NCBI RefSeq assembly: GCF_020184175.1
Contig: NC_065531.1
Span: 31,083,213 to 31,147,212, forward strand
Length of the DNA stretch: 64,000 bases
Direction: 5' to 3'
From: Aphis gossypii
Taxonomy: Eukaryota; Arthropoda; Insecta; Hemiptera; Aphididae
Part shown: piece after piece, positions 23,301-36,900 of the stretch
Layout of the letters: the number at the start of each line of letters is the position of its first letter
Position numbering within the stretch: the first letter of the stretch is position 1
Notes under the pieces: model-generated
The model's input: the letters and a program-made list of their open reading frames with translations, nothing else
Databases searched by the model: none
Told to the model about the DNA's origin: nothing
Program-made: the position numbers and the translations under genes

Positions 23301-25666
23301 TTGCAACGTTTACAAGCATTTTAAACCGATTTACCCTAATTCGAATTAATAAATTCGCAACCCTGATATGGTTGTTTTGTTGTAGTGTAATCCATTTTCA
23401 TGCATTTTGTACTTATATACCTAATGTACAATCGCCAGTCGAGGTTAATGTCCAGAGGATTCGTTTGTATAACGATTAACGATAAACTTTGTCGTAACTC
23501 CGAGCGACAAGGCGGGACATTGTAATTTGCCATACATTTTTAAGTCTATATAGGTAATAAGTATATGTGAAAACGATAATATAAAGAATACAGAAAGTAT
23601 AAAGAGTAGGGCCAAAGAGGGGGGAGACACTCATTAGCGGCAACCCGCCTGATTATTTAAGGAAATAATAAATATGAAATATTGAAATTTGAAAATTAAT
23701 TCTTTTCAGTTTGGTTTTTGTTTATTTTTCAGTCAGAAGCACAAAATTAATTAGATTTATGCCGAGATTCATAAATCATAAGTATTATTTTGTTGAACTT
23801 TGTTTCTAATTTCTTTGTAGTATACACAATACACATATATATTTTAAATTGTCAGAAGTATGGTTGAAAATATTTATTATAAAATAGTTGTGTACGCTTA
23901 AAACTTATTTCTTGATACAGATAAATCGAAATTCAATTCCCAAAACTGTGTGTTGTAGGAAATTTATGTGTGCTTTAAACAATATTTTGTTGTACTAAGA
24001 ATTGTTAGGTTTGTGACTAAGTGTATAGTACAACAATTTAGATATTTTATGGGCTGCTGAAATTAAAAATTTAATTTTTACTGTAGCCACATAGCTGTAC
24101 CTAACTGAAAAAGGTTTTTTAAAATACCTAGATACTGAAGACTTGTCATTTTTATCTACAATTTATGTTAAATATTTCTACTTTTAAAAATTTGATGGGG
24201 AGATTACGACTTTGACTGTAAGCATCTGTATTTAGTTAGTTGAAGGTAATATTATAGCATATTTTTATGAGTTTTAAATGCTATAAAATCCCAACTTTGG
24301 TAATAAGAAAAGAACTTGGTAGAAAAGTTCACTAACTATATAGTTGCATAATTAGAATTCCCCAAGAGATCAATGATTACTAAAAAGTTTATCTATTTCA
24401 ACATTATAATTTATAAGCAATTATAATGTTAACCAGTTCCTAGTTTCTTAAAAAATTTCAACTTCTACAGAAATATATAACCTTTTTTTTTTTTTGGTAG
24501 TGATTTCAAGTATGTTATATAAGGCTGCTACCCGCAATATGATCTAATTGGGCCAACAGATGGCCGGCCCGACCAAATCAAGTGTTATGTACAGACAGCA
24601 TGACTTGGTTAGTTGAATTAATTTTAATTTCAATGATATTCGCATGTTTTGCCTAACTAAATTATCTTGTCAGCGAACATATTGTGTATTTATACGTAGC
24701 AGCATTAATAATATAAAAAAACTTATGGAGATTATGGAAAACAATTAAATTTATACTCTATTCCGAAAAATAAAAATTATTCTATTAGATATTTACACAA
24801 TAAAACATTGATTAAGCAAAATGCCTTTTCTTTACAAAGGTCATTTCAAAATTAATTTCAATGAAAACTTAACAAAGGTTAAATTTAAATTTATTTAAAA
24901 ATACTAAATAGTAAAAATGTAATGAACTTACACTTGTTTTGTTTTACAAACTATTTATTAAACAAAAAAATTTAAAACTAACTTACACTATACAATTACT
25001 CTTATAAAACATAAGAAAAATATATATTAATAATTTAATGATAACTTGCAATGGCGGATAACACATGTTGATTTCATAAATTCAAAAGGAAACAATAATT
25101 GTAAGGCATACTTTCATACTGAGAGCGGTATAAATTGAATTTTATTAACATTTTATTTCTTAAAAATTTAATTGTGTTAAAAATAAAAATATTTCAGTCT
25201 ATTGTCTGTGTAAATAATTTAATATATCTTACATTCAAGAATAATTCATTAACGCCCACAGAAATAAATATTTATAAAATTGGAACATATCAACACACGT
25301 ATGTTATATCGCTTCAAAGCGAAATGGCTTTTGTTCAATATTATAAAATTATAATTTAAGTGTGATTTAATAATTGTTACTGTATACAATGGTTATATAT
25401 CAAAATACACTTAAAAAACATAACAAGCTAAACATACTTTTCTTAAGTTATATAATTTATAAGTATATTTGTTTTAATTAATAAAAAAAAACATTACTTT
25501 GTACCAACATAGTTAATGCGGTCATGTTTTTTTAATTTTTTAAAAAAATAATGTTAGAGTAAAAATGATACGAAAAAATCTAATGTAAAAAACAGTGGCA
25601 TCACCACTCTCGATAAAACAAAATATATTTAAAAAGTTAAAAATAGTTAGGTCTGGATGATATGCA
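20369..25666. other. Long intergenic region between TPP2 and cyclin B
   Basis: Both neighbours are on the minus strand, so this holds the TPP2 promoter (right of 20368) and the cyclin B 3' UTR (left of 25667). No gene is supported; small ORFs lack domains and splice partners. A 2-kb TIR element occupies 20850-22880. From about 22.9 to 25.6 kb I see nothing but AT-rich sequence. Confidence 0.5.
20850..22880. mobile_element. Non-autonomous TIR element, about 2.03 kb
   Basis: The left end CTAGTTTAGCAC with CGAAATTTCGATTTTG matches, in complement, the right end at about 22838-22879 (GCTAAACTAG preceded by CCAAAATTTCGAGGGGGTG). The arms are about 45-50 bp and imperfect. The interior has no long ORF. 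A second inward pair, GATTCTGAACGAAGATGAT at about 21439 and its complement at about 22427, suggests a composite or nested structure. Interior sequence recurs at 41.1-41.3 and 49.3-50.2 kb. Confidence 0.7.
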
Positions 25667-28600
25667 TTAACATGTTTGTGCAATAAACTTCATAGCTGGT
25701 GAACTCAGTAAGGAACTTGTTGTGATTCTTCCCATCTTTGCACTCTGGTATTTTTTGTAAACAGCCTGTACAAAATAAAAAAAAAATACAAATTAGTTAC
25801 TACTTATTGGGCAGTTGGAGGGGAGCACACAGTGATTTTTGTGGTTTTAAATCAATAATAAGAAGATTAATATTCATGAGAACACAATAATGGATTATTC
25901 ACATTTGTATTCATTTATGATTCACACGACAATTAACATGTAATATTAATTACCTAAATACCTTATTAATTACTTCATAAAACATGCTTTGCTTTAACAC
26001 TCTTGTACTTATTTTAAAATATTAAAATAAATTCAGACAATTTTTAGAAGTTCATAAATTTAAGTATAATACATATAAAACCCGTAATTCTCAAATTTTA
26101 AAATTTGTAACTATCAGCACTCACAATTAATCATTACTATCATGCCACACTACCGCTGGCAACCATAAATTAATTTGGTTTTATATTATTACATTTTCTA
26201 TAGCACTACAATAATGCACACAATAAGGACTGGGGTCGTAGCAGGAATTATTAGGTTTTTTGATATATATATTTTTTCCAATATATAATAAATACAAATT
26301 GAAGGCATTGAAAAGTATGCTTGCCGTATAACAGATACTTATTGAACGACTGCTGATAGTTATGTGATATGCAATGTGTTAAGAACAAATTTTTACTGGG
26401 AAACAAAATTCCCATTATAAAATCCATCATATTAAATGTAACAGTAAAAAAATACTTCAAAATTTCAAGTTAAAATAGAAGACTCAATTGCACAAGAGAT
26501 TACCTTGTATTTCCATTCTGGGGCATTAAGTGCTAAATGAGCAAGCGATTGAACAGTAGAAATCAATTCATCCATTTTGTATGTCGAGTGTTTTTGCATT
26601 ACATCTGTCCAATATAAAGATAATAATGAATTTATATCTTCAGGGTTATCATCTAATTCAGGATCATTAGTTATAACGATTGCTAACAATAGACCAGCTG
26701 CTGCTATTTCAGATGGTTTAACATGTGCTAAATTATAGTCAATTAAAGCCAATTCCAGAAAGTATTTAGCCAATGAATGTTGCGATGATCGTGCCTAAAC
26801 AAAACCATTGCATTTATAATCTATAAATTAAAATATATAAAAACACAATTTATTACTTACACCTGACACTTTGCTAAACCTTCGCAAAAAGGTTAAAGAA
26901 AAAGGTCTAGACAGTGAATAATTAATTGTTCTGAAGACATCTACCAAACTTGATTTTACTTCATCCTTGGTGAAGGCATTGTCTGATAAATAGACAAAGT
27001 CAGTTATCTCGGGTACATATATTTCTTCATACTTGCAGCCCAGCAGTAGACTTGTGGCACCAATTAATTGAAGTTTATTTCGAGCAACATTTTGATTTTC
27101 CTAAAAAATATTTAATTTAAGAGGATCTTTTTTTTCATTCAAAAACCAAGAAATGGATAGTAATTGTTAACTTCAATACTGTCATCCAATCCTGTATTTT
27201 ATTCGCTAATTTTAAGCAAATATGATATCCTAAACATAAATGTTAGGTATGTCTTATCAATGCTTATTATATTAGGTATCAAAATTTCAATTCAATAGTT
27301 TTAAGTAAAAAAATTGTAATATGAAATTCAGAGGTAGAAATATAATCTGTGTTATACACAATTACCTATTTTTTTTTACGATATTTAAATTTAAAAGATA
27401 ATTATAAGTATATAAAACATAAAAATTTTAATTTTGTGATAAAATAATGAAAAGAAATGAAAGGACTTTCGTTCATTGTACTAAGATAAAAGGTAAATTC
27501 AGTTTAAATTAAAGCAAAGGTAAATTGGAAAGTTACTTTAAAGTAATTAATTTATCTTGTTAGAAACAAAAAGTAACTAGTTTTTTTTTTCACTCAAAAA
27601 AATTATTATTTTATAGAACTGTATAGTTCTAACTAGTTATTAATCATAAGATAATTATTAATATTTATAGTAGGTACTTATTGATCGATACATTTTGTAA
27701 GATATTATAGTATTGATTTATTTTATTACTTTATTATAATTGTATATGAACTAATGGGTTTTTAAATTTATATTTGAAGTTATTAAACAAACTAAATCCT
27801 AAGTAATTAGGTAAGTTAGAAATTTAGAAAATGTTATCAACTAAATTATATACTAAGATTAGGTTTGTATGTTTAAGTAATTTAACTTTAACTTGTTTAA
27901 AAATCGACTAACTTGCCCAGTTTTGAATTTGCTATGTTGTTGTATACTAACAGAGTGGATACAATACATGTGAGTCTATGTTCTTTAAACTAGGAAATGT
28001 TAGATGGAGTTTAAGTAGCTAAATATGTAAATAATTACTTGTAAGTATCTGTCAAGAATTCCAACAGCTGTATAAAGAGATTCTTGCATAATTTGAAATT
28101 CTTGTTGTACTTCTACAAGCCAGTCAACAACAACACTACGGTTAGATGCTGTTATGTATTTGTGGTTAGCTAGATAATCTTGTTTTATGACATATTGATT
28201 CTAATTTTAAAACATGAAACAATTAATAATGGTACATAGATATTAGATAGTAAGGTATTATAACAAATACCTCCAATGTCATCATGTATGCAAAAATAGG
28301 CTTGGAGTATGCTCCAACCAGAAATGGATCATATTCATCACTTTTGTCAACAGCATCTACTTTACAAGCAGCAATCCATTCTTGTTCTTTCTTTTGAGAT
28401 TCTGTCAGTACAACCTAAATAAATTTTAAAATTCGATAATTTAGGAATTTATTTAAAAGTTGTATTTCACTTACTGATTTGTTTCTAAGCGATGAACTTC
28501 TGGTTAAAGTTCCTCTATAAGTCTTAACCAATCCAACTGTCTTAGGTCTGACGATAGCTTTTGGAATATTAGACACATTTTCATGTAAACCAGAATTAAC

Positions 28601-29895
28601 TTTAAGAATGGTTTTTGATGTATTTAATGAAGGTTTTACTTTTGTAGTAACAGAAGTGGTAGTACGGTTTAAACTATGCAAAACAATAATTCATAATTTA
28701 ACATTAATAAAGATAAAATGGCAATTGTATCGTAATAAACTTACTTAGAAGCAAGTCTTGTAGTAGGTTTTGTTATTTGGATAGTAGGCTTAGTTATTGT
28801 AATTTTTCCTTTTTGATTAGCATTTTGATTTATCTGCAAGTTACTGCTTATGTCATTTAATACAGGTCTTCTAGGAGCTATAATACCACTGCTTTTAGTA
28901 TCTTTAACTGCTTTTGGATTATTTTCAGAATATACTTTGTCTTGTCTCTGAAAGAAGTATAAAAAATATACATTATTTTAACTACCATAGATATTATGCA
29001 TAACTGTATAAACGATTATTATTTTTTAAACTTGTAACAAATATTACATACAACATTTACATAATTTAAATTTAGGGATTTTATTAATGTACCTAGAACA
29101 TGATCATAGATGTATTAAATTAGAATTCAATAAATAATTTAACATAAAAAATTTTTTTTCAGTAGAATCAGTTTTAACTAACAATGCTAAGAATATGATA
29201 ATTCATATTATTATAAGTTCCTATAGAAATTTATTTGAATTAATATTAGGAATACAATAGGTGTTTTTCAATGTCATTACATTTGTTTCTTGTGTTATTG
29301 TTGTATTCACTTTTTTGAGGGAATAACGAAAACTTTCTGTAGAATGATATGATATTAAACTTAATACAATTTGAAAATATAATTATGTGAAGTCAAATAA
29401 TATACCTACACCAAAATTTTAGATCCCTGCAATCTTATTTTTAATTATAACTAAAATGTATAAATTACGTTTAATTTATGTTATAATTATTTTAAGCAAA
29501 GCTTATATAGAATATCGAGTAAAAGATTTATATATATTGCATTAACTATTACAAATGTTTATGTACCTACCTACTTAACATTTAAAAATATGAAAATTCA
29601 ATTTCCACACGTTATTTTACATAGATAATTAATAAAAATAATATCATTGATCGTGTATTATCTTCAATAGGTATTTTAGATAATAATAAATAATACAAAG
29701 CCGTGTACCTACAAGGCCCAGTAAATTATAGTTTGTGTTGTTACGGACTATCAAGATTTAAAATATTTAATTGAAAGTCAGTACATAGATCGGATACATC
29801 AACTTTATTTCAGTCCGTAAAATAGTTTTTAGAGCTTTACAAAAGTAAAGAAAAAAACTCACCAAGTGCATGTCACGTCTGATGCCAGTTGCCAT
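25667..29895 (-). CDS. CycB: G2/mitotic-specific cyclin B
   Basis: Cyclin B activates CDK1 to drive entry into mitosis and is destroyed by the anaphase-promoting complex. Eight coding exons, 29863-29895, 28745-28947, 28475-28673, 28271-28414, 28039-28200, 26861-27100, 26504-26794 and 25667-25765, join in phase to 456 residues. The N-terminus carries a destruction box, RPVLNDISSN, at residues 38-47. The first cyclin box begins with the signature NRSVVVDWLVEVQ, with KYEEIYVPEITDF further on. The second box carries the B-type block FLRRFSKVSG and HSLAKYFLELALIDY. The C-terminus YKKYQSAKMGRITTS fits B cyclins. B3 and A types fit less well. The ATG at 29895 opens an 11-codon first exon. The gene diverges from IQGAP. 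Confidence 0.93.
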
Positions 29896-30955
29896 TTTTC
29901 AATAGATTAATACAAACGGTGTTGAACCAACGAGAAAAATTAAGGTTGTCCGTTTTTCCAGAGCAATCTTTAACAGTGAAAAACTGCGCTTCCAACGAAA
30001 CAACACTACAATGTATAATGTATCCTCAGTTTAATAAAAATAGTCTTGAAAAACCGACCAACGACTACAAAAATAGAATAGAAAAATAAAACGACTATAT
30101 TGTCGGATAATAACAAAAAAAAGAAAAGTGAAATAATTCAATTTAAACAGCAAAAAGAACAAGACAGGAATATCATAGAAATTAAATTATTTAACGGATT
30201 TTCTCCCCACTACGACACTACATTATTTAACGTCGTTCTTAGATGTGACCAACATAACATTACATTATTATTGGCATATAATTTAATGGGTTTATTAAAT
30301 TTTCTTTTTAAAACATAAATAAGTGATTATTAAAACATACATATTATTATAATATACGAGATAAAAATTACAACATTTAATTACTGGGTTAGCATTATTT
30401 AGACATTAAAAAATAAAAAAACAAATTAATACCAACTCCAATAAATTAATAAATAATGTATTATCTGTAACCATGGTTTGGTAAGCTGCTTCAAAGACCG
30501 TTTCCTAAATGTTTCATAACGGATTTGATAATAATTTGTTTTTTTGATAAGATTGTTTTTTCATTTTCAATTTTCTATAACCGTTAGAAGTTTGAGTGAG
30601 ACGAGTTAATAGGTACCTGAGTAGTGAGTATTTGACAATTAACAGTTTACATTGACGTTGACAAATTCATTTAAAAAGGAGATAATGAATGTATTGACGG
30701 CTGAATAGACAATTTTACTATTTAGTTATTGAATATTATATTGTGCACATTTGATTTATTTATTTTTTCTTTATTTTTTTTTTTTTATGATTAATGTTGG
30801 TGTTCATAATTTATTATTATTCATTCATTCATTACCTATTAATTAATCAGATATGATTTTTTAATTTGTTAAAAAAAGTCTAATTTATACAAGGCACATA
30901 GTTAAATAAACTTATTATTTTATTATGCATACAATTTTTACAAATCAACCTAAAA
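29896..30955. promoter_or_regulatory. Divergent promoter region of cyclin B and IQGAP
   Basis: These 1060 bp separate the ATGs of two divergent genes, so both promoters and 5' UTRs lie here or overlap here. Two short plus-strand ORFs (29889-30089 and 30100-30318) show no domain or splice structure and are probably not coding. I see no TATA box I would trust in such AT-rich sequence. Confidence 0.55.
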
Positions 30956-33900
30956 ATGTCGTTATTACTTTCCAGGTAATTATTTAATTTAAAATAATTT
31001 AGATCTAAATCTTGTGGTTGTTTTATTCACATTAATGGTTTTGTTTTATAGTAACAAGCCACAGGATATTTTAAATCCAAGTATTATTGAAGTGGATATA
31101 ATTAGACAAGATAATTTGGCTTATGAATACCTATGTCATTTAGAAGAAACTAAAGTGTATGTTCTTATTTGAGTATTTATGATATTACTAATGTTATAAT
31201 ATACAAATTTAAATAATTTTAGATGGTTAGAGTCATGTTTAAAAATCACCTTACCCCATGTTATGGAACTTGAAGACCGTTTACGAAACGGTGTTTTACT
31301 AGCTAAACTAGGAAATTTCATTGCTCCTTCAACTGTACCATTATCTTGTATTTATGACCGTGATGAAAGACGTTATAAGACAGCAGGTCTTCAGTATCGT
31401 CATACAGATAACATAAATTATTGGTTGAAATCTTTAAATGTTGTGAATCTACCAAAGGTAAAGTTAAAATATTAATTAGAGAATTGTTTTGATAAGTTAA
31501 TTTTTATTTGTAGATATTCCATCCTGAAACCACTGATGTTTATGATAAGAAAAATATGCCAAAAGTAATTTATTGTCTTCATGCTCTGAGTACCCATTTA
31601 TTCAAACGAGGTCAAGCACCATTAATTCAAGACTTGTATGGAAAAGTTGATTTTTCAGGTAAATAAAATTGAATAAAGCAAGAATATTAAACCTTAAAAT
31701 TAAATTCTATATTTGGTATTATATTTAAGCTGAAACAATAACTGCTACAAGAAAAGAATTAGCAGAAAATGGTATAGAACTTCCTAAGTTCCAAAAAATT
31801 GCTGGACTTTTATCAGAAAACATAAAGGGAGACACTTTAACATTACAAGAAGCTATCATGGAAATAAATAACGCTATTTTATCTAAGGTTGTAATTACTG
31901 TTATCTTTTAATAATTATTTTGTTATTATATAATATACTATAATATTTTAGGATATGAATTATTTCACAAAAAGTTTATGTAATAAAGCAGCAAAATTAA
32001 ATTTTATAAATTTGGATTACATCGAAAAATATTTAGCTGTCTTACGTGATGTTAAACATTCCAAAGAAGATTCTGCTTTGAATAAGGTAATGTATCAAAT
32101 TTGAGACCTGTCATAAAATATTATTTAATTAATTCTTGTATTTTGTATTATAAAACAAATTAAAAATGTAATTGAAACTTTATTTTCAAGAATAAAGATT
32201 ATTGTAAATTATATTAATATAATTTTAATGTTTTTTAGTCATTAAGTGAAAGTTTTGAACCAGACACGTATGATGACATTTTAACTCAAAATGAAATACA
32301 GGGATATATATCATCTGTGAATAGTAAGGAATTTTTAATTTTTTGTGTATAGTTTATACATTTTTAATTTATTACAGTTGACCAAAAGTGGAATGAAATG
32401 AGTAAAGCAAACTGTGAAGATGAAGTTATCAGTATACTTCAGTCAAAATACTTACCTTTAATAGTAAATTATATAATATATAAACATATATATATATATA
32501 TATATATAGATTATTTTTGATAAGTTTATCTGCATATTAAATATTATTTTATGTTAGGATGTACAAAAGCAAAATGGTAAATACTATAAATCAGAATTTC
32601 ATAATCTATCAAAAACTATTAATTATACAACTTTAAATACAATTGACAAGAAATGTTTTCTTCAACAAGTTGTTAATACGGGAAATCAATTAGCATATAA
32701 TCATAACAAACGTAAGATAATTTTTGAAGAAAAAAAATGTATATAATTATTACAAATATATTTTACAGAGGAAGCTGCTATAAACAAATTAAATGACACA
32801 TTAATTATTGATGATATGGATGGTTTTACACGTGTTCTTAAAGATCCTATATTAAACTTGAATCACCTCATTAATGAATTTGCTATTCCTTTGTATTTCG
32901 AAGAATTGAAGATTGATCGATGTGATATTGATGTAAGATTACAATTCTAAGATTATTTATTTTTAATTCTGACTAGATTATATTAATATATTTTTCTTGT
33001 AATTTAATGTATAATATACAATTATTATTATACATTGTAGAATAAGAAATTTTATATATTAAAGTTTACAACGAATATTTTTACAATTTTAACCATTATA
33101 TATTAATAATAATACATTTTTCTTTGTTATTTAAAATAAAAATTGTGTTCATATCAGTATTATTATCATTATTAATCTTATTATTATTATTATTATTTTA
33201 CAGCAAAACCTAAGTTACCATGATATTGTACAGAGTTTGCAGGTATTAAATCTAATAGCTGATGTTACAAAGGCTGTTCTTTCCGAAAATATTGACTTAA
33301 CATGGGATCGACTTGCAAAATTAAAGAAATTTTTTCCAGTAAAATTTGATTAAATAAATTTAAATATCTCTTTATTTAAATATGTTAATTTTAAAGGATC
33401 AAGAACTTGATGCAGGATTAAAATTACAGTACTGGAGTGCCTTTGATGCATGTAGACGATTTAAAATTATAAATAAAGGATGCTTTGGAATATTATCATT
33501 TATGAATATTAAAGATTGTGTAAATATTGTCCATAATCAACTAGAACAAAACAAAGAAGGTATTAATATAATTATAGAAAATAAAATAATATTCTAATCC
33601 ATTTAAATGTTTTATGTGATCAGTTATTAATGTCCTACTACAACTTAACAATGCATTAAAGTGGAAAGACTTGAACACAGTAAAGCAATGCATCACAAAT
33701 CCAGCATTGCAATTAGAATACTCAGTTAAAGATAAAGATATGCAGTATGCATATGAATTATTACTGGTATAAATAAATATCTTTTTTATAAGTTAATACT
33801 AAGTATATTCATTATTCATAATAAATTATAATAACATGGTTGGCAATCAATTACAAATACTTGATTGTAAAGAAAAATATAGAGTCACAGTCTGTCTTGG

Positions 33901-36900
33901 AATTTCTGGAAAATTATAAAATATATTTTATAAATTTATAATATTTTATACTTGTCATTATACCACAATTATGAGGGATTCTAGTATAAGACTCCTTTTA
34001 AATAAACTTTTGGTCTACTTCAAAATAAAGTTTTGGTTACACTACTGATACCAACAGTAAATTTAAGTCTTTTTTTGTTATTTAGAATCGGCGAAATGAT
34101 TCTGAGGATGAAGTTGAAATATGGAAAGATGATGTTGAAGATGTCTTAAAAAGAGTGTGTGATGAAGTTGAGAGTATTCATAGAAGTAAGTCTGAAGATT
34201 TTATTTTATCAATCTCGGCTAAATACATGTCTTTAAATTTAGGTGCTGAATGGCTTTTATCTGTAAATTTATCATTAGTTAAGAATGAAAAAACCAAATT
34301 AGCACAAGAGTTTCTTAAACTTGTTCCAATGATTGAAATTGAACAACAGGAAATTTGTATTTCGTTATTACATCTACTTGAGTCAAAAGTAAGATTAAAA
34401 CTTAATCGTTTAACTTAAAATATGTAGAAATAAGTCTGTTCTGTAAATAATTGATATAAATGACTTCCAAAAAGTTTGAAAAATAAAATTATTTTATTCT
34501 CAAATAGTTCTTGTCGTATGTTGATAGGTAAGTATTTAGGATTTCACTAAATGTAATATTATGTATTATAATATTTTAGGCAAAATATAGAGGTCCTTGG
34601 GTCACACACCAAACACCATATGGTCGATATGTTTATTTAAACCTTGAAACTTTAGATTATTCATGGGAAAAACCAGCTTATTTTCCAACACCCAAGTATT
34701 TAAATATGGAAGAAATTCAAGTAAATTAAAGCTAAATTAAGTAAATTAATTTAATGCATTTATTATTATAATTTTATTTTAATATACCACAGACTACAAT
34801 AATGAATATGAAAAAAAGTTATCAGCATCGAAAAGAGTCTGAAGAATTAAATAAATTTATTATTCAACTCCAAGCTAATATTCGTGGATATCTAGTTAGG
34901 CAAGAAATAAAAAACAAGATTAAGTTATGTTCAAGACAAGAGCTATATGCTATAAAAATACAAGTTAGTTATTATATTTTTCAAATTGTATTTGTTCATT
35001 TTGACAATTTAATTAAATTTTTTGTTTTAGAAATGGTGGCGATGTATTTTATTCCGAAGACAATGGTCAATTTTATTGAAAAAAGTTAGGAAGCAATTGA
35101 AACCTTTTCAACGTGTTTATACAAGTAGTGATGTTAGTAATGCATCTTGTTAAAATGTATTTTATATTTAAAAATAAATATTTGTATTTTAGGTTAAATT
35201 TATAATAAAATTACAAGCAATTTGGAGAGGTAAAATGGTTCGCAATCATTTTTATCATTTATTTCATACAGCTAATCCTCCTTATAAGATTGTTAAGCAT
35301 TTTGCTCGTTTACTGAATTTTAATTTGGAAGATTATCATCGGGAATTGGAATTACAAGTAAGTTTCAGGTAGCATATATAGATGTATATATTTAATATAC
35401 TTTTATTACAATTAATTGTACAGAATCTCCGTGGACAAATTACTCAACTTATACGTCAGAGCAACAAAATGTCTCTTGAAGCTGATGAGTTAGATACAAA
35501 AATTGGTTTACTTATTCAAAATAGAATTTCATTACAGGTAATATATGGTTTCAAAAACTAATTATGTTTTTTGCTCTATATTTTGTTGTAAAAAAATTAT
35601 TATAATATAATTGTTATTTGTATGTTTTTTTTTGCGTTTAGGATGTCATTAATCATAAACTGAAAACTAATGAAGACATTAATAAATTACAACAACCAAA
35701 TAATATGCAAAATTCTATTAGCTTAATGTCTTTAAATAAAAATAGTAAACATCTCTTGGAATGTTATCAGCATTTGTTTTATATGCTTCAAACAAAACCA
35801 CATTATCTTACTAAACTTATATTTTGTTTGCCATATTCAGTTCGTCATATTTCTAAGTAACTATTTATGTCATTATATTACGATGTTATATTAATTTATA
35901 TATATTAAATCTTTTATTAATTTATTTCAGATTTTTAGAACAAATTCTTATGTCAGTTTTTAATGCTGGTAGTAATAGTCGTGATGCATATTTTATGCTA
36001 AAGCTGTTAACATTAGCTTTAAAAGAAGAAATTAAAATTAATTGTACTAAGGCATCAGAAATTAAAACTTCAAATCTATATATATTAAAAGCAATTGTTG
36101 ATCAGGCCAGATGTTTTGATAATCAAAAACGTTTAAATACAATCTTTAGAACTGTAGTTGAGAAGGTATTTAAATGTTTTTAATTTAGTTTTATTGACAT
36201 ATATTTTGTTATAAAATTCACATTTGTTGAAAAAGTTATGAAATTTAAAAGTGATATATCAAAAAATAACACCTCCAAAATACTATTATCATTACAATTG
36301 TTATTACATAACATTTTCTAATGATAATAACTTTAGTAATTATGCTTTTATTATTATTTAGCTGATACACCATAGAAATAATCTATTTATTGACACAAAC
36401 CCAGTGACAATCTACAGGACTTGGCGTAATGAAATAGAGACCAACACTGGAGAAATATCGTAAGAATTACTTATACTCTTTTATAGCATTCTTACTTACC
36501 TGTTTCATTATGAATTAAAAATATGAATTTTATAAAAACAATAATCAGTTAATAATTTGACGTTCCTCATTTTATTATTAGAGATCTACCTAGCTCTGTA
36601 GATCAACATACTGCATTAAAATATGAAGAAGTTCAAAAAAGATTAACTCATAATTTGGAACAGCTACAAAACATAACTGAAGAATTTTTAAGCAAAATTC
36701 TTGAATCCAAACCTTTAATACCTTATGCCATATTATATACAGCTCGGATATTATGTGAAACCATACATGAATTATTTCCTGATACTAGAGAAAATGAAGT
36801 TTATAAAGTATGTGGCATAATTGTTAATGAAGTGTAATTACTAAATAATTCATAAAATATTAATTTTTGTAGATAATTGGCTACTTTGTTTATAATTTAT

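Noticed and set aside
29889..30318. Two tandem plus-strand ORFs before IQGAP
   Set aside because: They lie in the divergent promoter region, one overlaps cyclin B exon 1 antisense, and neither shows splice or domain support.
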